From contig DFQD01000082.1 in the NCBI GenBank assembly GCA_002377605.1, positions 1 through 10,190 on the forward strand: a stretch of DNA of 10,190 nucleotides, read 5' to 3'. This DNA comes from Gammaproteobacteria bacterium UBA3498. GTDB taxonomy: Bacteria; Pseudomonadota; Gammaproteobacteria; Pseudomonadales; Pseudohongiellaceae. Below are positions 5,120 to 10,190 of this stretch, in pieces; position 1 is the first letter of the stretch; each line of letters opens with the position of its first letter. Below the pieces are notes generated by a model. The model searched no databases. It saw only the letters and a program-made list of their open reading frames with translations, and was not told the origin of the DNA. Both the position numbers and the translations under genes were made by a program.

Positions 5120-7258
5120 CTAAATGTCTTCCAGAGAAAATTCTTCTTCGAAAATCTCACGTCGGTAAGGCGGCATTGACTCTAGGATAGCCTTGCCATA
5201 ACGACGATTAACTATACGCTCATCGAAAAGAGTAATGCGGCCGCTATCGCTTTCACTGCGCAGTAACCTGCCGCTGGCCTGAACCAGACGAAAAGCCGCG
5301 TCAGGAACTGCCAAGGCCATAAATGCATTTTGTCCCTGCTGTTCGATCCAGGCAGATAATGTCATTTCAATAGGGTCATTTGGTACAGCAAAAGGAATCT
5401 TGGCAATTAACACGTGGGTGCAATACTTACCCGGCAGATCCACACCTTCAGCAAAACTCGCCAGTCCAAAGATAACACTCCCCTCTCCGCGATCGACTCG
5501 CTGCCGGTGATATCTTAGCAATTGGGCTTTCTGATAATCATCCTGGCAGAGAATTAATTCCAACCATTTTGTGGGCAGTCTTTGCATGACTTCATTCATC
5601 TGGCGTCTAGACGAGAACAGCATAAGTGCTGCAGACGACGAATCCAGCAGGTGAGGAATAGCTGTTACGATTAAAGCAGTGTGCTTTTCAGTATCCGAAG
5701 GATCACAGTTCATACGCGGCACTACCAGACTGGCAGAACCGGAAAAGTCGAAAGGGCTAGGAATACTCAAATAATGAGTATGACTCGGTAAACCGGTTCT
5801 CATACGGAGCATATTGAATTCACCTAACGCCGATAAAGTTGCGGATGTCAAAACTGCTCCCGCACATCTCTGCCATAACTTTTTCTGCAAATTTTCTGCC
5901 GCAAGCACTGGGCTAGATGATAAAACAATATCAGTGCTACCTTCCCCTTCGATCATGTTTAACCAACGCGCGTTCGGAGCAGTATCTTCAGGGTCTTTTT
6001 CGGAATAATTCAACCATAGATCCAGATTTGCTTCGGCCCGCTCGATATTTGCCCCAATAATTGAATACCATTGTTCTGCTAACTGAGTCTTATTTGGGTT
6101 CACTCCGTCATCCATCATTTGTCTTAACCCTACAGCTATGTCGTGAAATCCTGTTGTAAGACGCGTGAATTCAGTTCCCAAATTAGCCGCAACATTGCGA
6201 ATTTCGACCGGCACCACTCCTAACTCAAAAGCGTGCTGTGATCGATTTTCGTAGGTATCGATCGATTCGAGTGAATCCACAGTTTCGGCAAATATGGCCC
6301 AAGCTGCCTCGGAATGCACTCGAATTGAGTCGATGGTTTTCTGGAGCTGCCCCTGGCGGCCCGTGTCTAGAAACTCTTCTTTTACTAGTTGAAATAGCAA
6401 GTTTTCACTGCGATCCAGCCATGCAAGACTCGCTTTGATTCGTGTGGACGCAGAAAAATGATTATTAGATTTGAACGGTAGATGATGAGCTTCATCAAAA
6501 ATATATATGCATTTTTCTGGCTCTGGCAGGATCGCTCCGCCACCCATAACTAAATCTGTAAGTACCAGGTCATGATTACTGACGATACAGTCCACCTTGT
6601 TTAAAGAATCCCGCGCCTTATAAAAACAACAGGCACGAAAATTACTACAGTTCGGCCCGGTGCATTGATAACGATCTACTGTGAGCGGCCGCCAATTTGC
6701 ATCACTAATTGGTGCTTTCCAGTCATCTCGATCTCCTTTCCAATTTCCGACACCAAGTTCATTAAGCATATCTTCGTAGAGAGCAATGTCACCAAGATTT
6801 GGATCTTCCAACTCTTCACCATAAAGATCCTTCATGGCCTGCAAACTGTCCGATCCTGCCAACAACATATCCAATTTGGATAAGCAGAGATATCGGCCCC
6901 TGCCTTTGGCAAGTGCAACACTGAAATTGAGATCCGAGCTTTCCAGAATTTCCGGAATATCTTTAAAAATGATTTGTTCTTGTAAGGCTACTGTCGCAGT
7001 TGCCACTACTACTTTGTAGTCATGCTCCTGAGCTAACGGCAATACAGCAAGCAAATACGCCAAAGTCTTGCCAGTACCAGTACCGGCTTCGACTACACAA
7101 ATCGGTGAGTCCGATTCTTCGTCATTAGCAAGAACTGATAGCACATTAGCGATCTCGGCAATCATCTGCCGTTGTCCATAACGCGGCGTGAGGTCCCTGG
7201 ATTCCAGTAATTGACGGTAAACGGACTGAATGCGATCTTTTACTTCATCTGCCAACAT
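5120..7258 (-). CDS. dinG: ATP-dependent Fe-S DNA helicase DinG
   Basis: The 712-residue superfamily 2 helicase of the XPD/DinG type unwinds DNA 5' to 3' and, in E. coli, helps clear R-loops and other structures. E. coli DinG is about 716 residues, so it is full length. Motifs in order are the Q-like region GQRQMI (28-33), Walker A AGTGTGKT (58-65), the four cysteines for the 4Fe-4S cluster C125, C199, C204 and C210 (the last three with the same 5 and 6 spacing as E. coli), DEAH (255-258), TSATL (471-475), FGLASFAEGVDLPG (597-610) and motif VI QASGRLLRSESDSG (660-673). No N-terminal exonuclease domain is present, unlike the DinG of Firmicutes. The ATG gives the expected N-terminus but lacks a ribosome binding site. 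I found no LexA box upstream, so SOS control, known for E. coli dinG, is not supported here. Confidence 0.96.
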   Translation of the reverse strand: MLADEVKDRIQSVYRQLLESRDLTPRYGQRQMIAEIANVLSVLANDEESDSPICVVEAGTGTGKTLAYLLAVLPLAQEHDYKVVVATATVALQEQIIFKDIPEILESSDLNFSVALAKGRGRYLCLSKLDMLLAGSDSLQAMKDLYGEELEDPNLGDIALYEDMLNELGVGNWKGDRDDWKAPISDANWRPLTVDRYQCTGPNCSNFRACCFYKARDSLNKVDCIVSNHDLVLTDLVMGGGAILPEPEKCIYIFDEAHHLPFKSNNHFSASTRIKASLAWLDRSENLLFQLVKEEFLDTGRQGQLQKTIDSIRVHSEAAWAIFAETVDSLESIDTYENRSQHAFELGVVPVEIRNVAANLGTEFTRLTTGFHDIAVGLRQMMDDGVNPNKTQLAEQWYSIIGANIERAEANLDLWLNYSEKDPEDTAPNARWLNMIEGEGSTDIVLSSSPVLAAENLQKKLWQRCAGAVLTSATLSALGEFNMLRMRTGLPSHTHYLSIPSPFDFSGSASLVVPRMNCDPSDTEKHTALIVTAIPHLLDSSSAALMLFSSRRQMNEVMQRLPTKWLELILCQDDYQKAQLLRYHRQRVDRGEGSVIFGLASFAEGVDLPGKYCTHVLIAKIPFAVPNDPIEMTLSAWIEQQGQNAFMALAVPDAAFRLVQASGRLLRSESDSGRITLFDERIVNRRYGKAILESMPPYRREIFEEEFSLEDI

Positions 7259-7312
7259 AGTGCAGGAATCTGGAATAATTTCCGTGATTATACAAGGAGA
7301 AAGAAGTGTGGA

Positions 7313-7321
7313 ATTATAGCA
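7313..7321 (-). promoter_or_regulatory. Extended -10 promoter element upstream of dinG
   Basis: Read on the - strand this is TGCTATAAT, a perfect extended -10 (TGnTATAAT), 55 bases before the dinG ATG, so the leader would be about 45-50 bases. No good -35 is seen 16-18 bases further up, which such promoters can do without. A second perfect TATAAT lies on the same strand at 7287-7292. The rest of the divergent region (7259-7481) shows no clear promoter for the + strand DUF349 gene, only weak -10-like sequences such as TATAGT at 7369-7374. Confidence 0.5.
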
Positions 7322-7481
7322 TCGCCTTAGTAAAGACTCTGATATAGCTAAAAAAGCGAGAATTAAACTATAGTAACCAAGCTCTAGTATTTAAAGCATA
7401 TTTGGAATGAAGTTCTGATAGACTTACTCCTCTGTCAATTTCAAACACAACTAGCTCTAACTTCCGCCAGGCAATTAGTCA

Positions 7482-9818
7482 ATGGCTGCAGACACGCGCA
7501 CAACAAAGCAGATTTCTTGGGGTGTGCAGGATTCCCAAGAAAAGCTGCGGTTATTAACGCTACTTACAGTCGACGGCCAACCCGCCGACTATACCGACAT
7601 TCTTGCTGGAATAGAGGATGTAGGAATTGCTGCGGAACAATTAATCGAAATAAGCAGGTCCCTCCCTGCTGATACTCAAGCCATCATAGCCCTTGCTACT
7701 AAATCTAGACCTATTGCCGAGGCATTAGTCAGTAATATCACGAGCATCGACTTATTAGTTAATTTGACCCTGAATGGCAAAAGTGTTCATACACGCAAAA
7801 ATGCCGTATTGGCCATTGATGATCAGGACGCCCTGACCAGACTCAGAGACAAGCTTGCAGGCAAAGACAAAACTGTTTGTAGGATTCTCGAGAAGAAGCT
7901 CGTTACAGAACACTTAGCAGAGGCAGAAAGGAATGAAAAAGTTGTCCGCGAAGTAAAAACCCAATCTGTAGATAAATCTGCAAAGTTAGCAATTAATACA
8001 AATCTGAAGCAAGATTTACCTGTACTCGAGCAAGAGTTGGATAAGCTCAGTTTTAAAAACACCGCTCGCCTGAATAATTTACAAAACACTGTCGGTCAGT
8101 TGTGTAAAATGGTTGTTGATCCAAAAGATGAACTAAAAGAACGCGCAGAAAACTTACAGGGTATACTGAAAGACAAGTTAGAAAAGAACAAAAACTATCA
8201 GGAGGCCTTAAAGCAAAGCACCGAAGATTTATTAGTGAATCTACAAAAGGCATTGAAAGATGGACAAAGTCACGATGCCCTCCCAACCTGGGACAAGATT
8301 CAAGGTAATATATCCAATACCAGCGGTAAATTACGCGTAGCGCTCCAATCCTCAACTGATCAATACAAGAGCAAGCTAATCGAGCTACGTGATTGGAAAG
8401 TTTTTGCGGCAACCGAGAAGAAAAAAGAACTGATAAAACAAATGCAGCATTTGCTTCAATCCAAGATGCATGCCGCAGATAAATCTAAACATATCAGTAG
8501 CATGCATAAGCAATGGAAGGTACTAGGCCGCTCTAATCAAAATGACCAATTGTGGCGCGAATTCAAAAATCTTTCTGATAACGCTTATGAACCTTGCAAA
8601 GAGTACTTTAAACAACGCAAACAACTCATGAGCTCAAATCTCAAAGCGAGAAAAGGGATTTGTGAAAAACTGGAAGCCCGTCTAACCACAGTCGATAGAG
8701 ACAAAGTCAATATTTCTGACCTGAATAAATTACTTCGTACTAGCGAGCAGGAATGGAAACAGTATGCTCCGGTAGAACAAAACAAGATCAAAAGTTTACA
8801 GAAACGTTTTTATTCCGTTGTTAATCAATTTCGACGCCTGAGAAAGAATGCATTAAGCCACAATCATAAACAGAAAGAATCTTATATTGCCAAAGCCATA
8901 AAATTATCAGGGCTAGAAGATAACCAGAAAGCCATGAATGAAGCAAAGCGCTTACAGCAAGAATGGAAAAATATCGGCCCTACTTCTCATAAAGAGGATA
9001 AAAAGTACTGGGAAGATTTCCGCACAACGTGCGACAAGATATTTGCTAAGCATAATCAGGAAATAGATGCAGCTAAAACCAGACTCCAAGAAACCGAGAA
9101 AGGGCTGCAGAAAATACTTGCCTCGCTGAGTAAAATTTGCGAACTAGAAGATGAGGCTTTTCGTGGATCACGTGCCGAGTACCAAGACTTACAGCAATCA
9201 TTCTCAGCCACACTCGATTCGAGATTACGGAAGCAACGCAATAAATTGCTAGATGAATTCAATAACTTGAAGCGCAAGATCGACACGCGATTTAAAACTT
9301 TGCCTGACAAGAAATGGCAAAATTTAAAGAACTCTATTACCGAAAAAGCGCAATTCTTAAAAAACTTGGAATCAGAACTTTTTGCCAGTAAAGACAATAA
9401 TCAATTTAAATCGGCAAAAGCGAAACTCGAAAACGGAGCCTGGTCCGAACTCCCCGATAGCGGCAATCAAAATTTTGATACTGCGTTACAAAATCGCGCT
9501 GATTCTATTCGTAAAGCAAGTTCTATTTCTGAATTATTAAACTTGGCATATGAAAGTGAGCGCAAAATTCGTTCGTTGTGCATTGAATTGGAAATTCACG
9601 CCAACATCGACACTCCTGCTGACGACCAGTCTTTACGTATGCAGATTCAGTTGAATCAACTTAAAACCGGTTTTGGTCAAATGAAACCTGACCGCATGGC
9701 TATTGCTCGCTATGCAAAAGACGCAGAATTACAGGCCCATTGCATCGGGCCTCTAGATCAAAAAACGCAAGCTTCTTTATTTTATCGACTCGAGCAAGCC
9801 ATAAAGAAACTTCTCTAA
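7482..9818 (+). CDS. Multi-repeat DUF349 domain protein
   Basis: The 778-residue, highly charged, almost all-helical cytosolic protein has no established molecular function. Residues about 60-140 resemble degenerate HEAT-like repeats (TRKNAVLAIDDQDAL, then GKDKTVCRILEKKL). After a long charged coiled-coil stretch (about 145-300), ELRDWKVFAATEKKKELI leads into DUF349 repeats, each with the conserved tryptophan pattern: one around 335-382 (HKQWKVLG with W346, then W358), a degenerate one around 388-458 (W425), and the clearest around 464-538 (W495, NIGP, W510). The region 540-640 may hold another decayed repeat. Basic, helical repeats make nucleic-acid or ribosome binding conceivable, but that is a guess. 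The ATG has only a poor ribosome binding site (AGG at 7469-7471). It diverges from dinG across 223 bases and ends overlapping the convergent acyltransferase-like gene. Family call is firm. Confidence 0.9.
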   Translation: MAADTRTTKQISWGVQDSQEKLRLLTLLTVDGQPADYTDILAGIEDVGIAAEQLIEISRSLPADTQAIIALATKSRPIAEALVSNITSIDLLVNLTLNGKSVHTRKNAVLAIDDQDALTRLRDKLAGKDKTVCRILEKKLVTEHLAEAERNEKVVREVKTQSVDKSAKLAINTNLKQDLPVLEQELDKLSFKNTARLNNLQNTVGQLCKMVVDPKDELKERAENLQGILKDKLEKNKNYQEALKQSTEDLLVNLQKALKDGQSHDALPTWDKIQGNISNTSGKLRVALQSSTDQYKSKLIELRDWKVFAATEKKKELIKQMQHLLQSKMHAADKSKHISSMHKQWKVLGRSNQNDQLWREFKNLSDNAYEPCKEYFKQRKQLMSSNLKARKGICEKLEARLTTVDRDKVNISDLNKLLRTSEQEWKQYAPVEQNKIKSLQKRFYSVVNQFRRLRKNALSHNHKQKESYIAKAIKLSGLEDNQKAMNEAKRLQQEWKNIGPTSHKEDKKYWEDFRTTCDKIFAKHNQEIDAAKTRLQETEKGLQKILASLSKICELEDEAFRGSRAEYQDLQQSFSATLDSRLRKQRNKLLDEFNNLKRKIDTRFKTLPDKKWQNLKNSITEKAQFLKNLESELFASKDNNQFKSAKAKLENGAWSELPDSGNQNFDTALQNRADSIRKASSISELLNLAYESERKIRSLCIELEIHANIDTPADDQSLRMQIQLNQLKTGFGQMKPDRMAIARYAKDAELQAHCIGPLDQKTQASLFYRLEQAIKKLL

Positions 9819-9836
9819 ACGAGAAATCCTGATTTC
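9811..9836. terminator. Possible weak bidirectional terminator at the convergent gene ends
   Basis: TTCTC (9811-9815) and GAGAA (9821-9825) flank a 5-base loop that contains both stop codons. An alternative hairpin, GAAAT (9823-9827) and ATTTC (9832-9836), follows and is loosely followed by AGTTTGTT on the + strand. Both stems are five base pairs and AT-rich and there is no proper T run, so this is suggestive only. Confidence 0.25.
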
Positions 9837-10190
9837 AGTTTGTTAATTACCGGATTCGCATAACCTAATAAAAGATGCTTATATAAATTCGGATCGACCG
9901 CCTTAATCCGTTTTTTAAATTTTCTACGATTTGCTTTGGAAATTTCTCTGCGTTCTAAAACATCATCAAGCAAATGAAGCGGCGCAAGACCATCTTCCTT
10001 AAGTTTTTCCAGCGCAAAGAAATTCGAATCACTTAAGACATAGTTCTCTAAGATTTTCGCATCGATTATTTCTGCCAATTCATCAGGATTATCACTATGG
10101 AATTTTAATTGTTCACCAAAAGCGACGTGAACATGACCTTTAAAGCCAATCAAGCCAGTAACAATGCTCTGAATATCACTCTGATCAGTC
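9815..10190 (-). CDS. Probable PlsC-type acyltransferase, C-terminal part
   Basis: The gene enters from the right edge on the - strand; the frame is open to base 10190, so the first complete codons visible give TDQSDIQSIVTGLIGFKGHV, and a TTG at 10153 is not needed as a start. About 124 residues remain. The segment GFKGHVHVAFGEQL resembles the GxVHVxFGxPL strand that follows the catalytic core in 1-acylglycerol-3-phosphate acyltransferase-like proteins, and from memory the following helical part ending LLGYANPVINKL is found in a gammaproteobacterial branch of these enzymes. The catalytic HxxxxD motif and the membrane anchor would lie outside the window, so activity and substrate cannot be judged. 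Its stop (TAG, 9815-9817) overlaps the DUF349 stop (TAA, 9816-9818) tail to tail. It could also be an unrelated helical protein. Confidence 0.6.
   Translation of the reverse strand, partial: TDQSDIQSIVTGLIGFKGHVHVAFGEQLKFHSDNPDELAEIIDAKILENYVLSDSNFFALEKLKEDGLAPLHLLDDVLERREISKANRRKFKKRIKAVDPNLYKHLLLGYANPVINKLKSGFLV

Noticed and set aside
7431..7450. A LexA-like site (CTGT ... CACA) upstream of the DUF349 gene
   Set aside because: The right half does not match ACAG at the required spacing; only the left half fits.
8053..8412. A 119-codon frame on the - strand inside the DUF349 gene
   Set aside because: It is antisense to a clearly coding frame, rich in Cys, Leu and Ser as expected for a shadow, and has no recognisable motif.
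9056..9397. A 113-codon frame on the - strand inside the DUF349 gene
   Set aside because: It is a serine- and phenylalanine-rich complement of lysine/glutamate codons, with no independent support.

Overview
The window is an ordinary chromosomal stretch from a gammaproteobacterium. The clues are a Pseudomonas-type class I ribonucleotide reductase pair, a full-length Fe-S DinG helicase, a gammaproteobacterial multi-repeat DUF349 protein and a DUF5062-like small protein. Base composition is moderately AT-rich by eye, which fits a marine or oligotrophic lineage better than Pseudomonas itself; that placement is inference. There is no rRNA, confident tRNA, insertion sequence, phage gene or CRISPR array.

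Left part (1-2901, + strand): the 3' part of nrdA, then complete nrdB, then a 109-residue charged coiled-coil protein of unknown function. A 9-bp stem with a six-T run (2867-2901) closes this unit, so I read it as an nrdA-nrdB-orf operon for deoxyribonucleotide synthesis. Middle (2927-4964, + strand): a MocA/MobA-like nucleotidyltransferase with no visible ribosome binding site. A DUF5062-like small protein follows, with a strong ribosome binding site. An exported cyclophilin-type prolyl isomerase overlaps it by four bases (GTGA). The isomerase carries an insertion of about 80 residues inside its domain. Last comes a 62-residue glycine-rich membrane protein. A 155-bp gap with an inverted and a direct repeat separates this group from the convergent dinG.

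Right part (5120-10190): dinG on the - strand, reading away from a 223-bp divergent intergenic region that holds a good extended -10 promoter for dinG. On the + strand is a 778-residue DUF349 protein. Its stop codon overlaps, tail to tail, the stop of a - strand gene that runs off the right edge; that gene looks like the C-terminal part of a PlsC-type acyltransferase.

The shared theme is housekeeping: dNTP supply, DNA/RNA-structure processing, envelope folding and probable lipid acylation. I see no convincing undescribed system. The items most worth a second look are the split cyclophilin, the uncharacterised third gene of the nrd operon, the terminator and possible leaderless start before the MocA-like gene, and the DUF349 protein.
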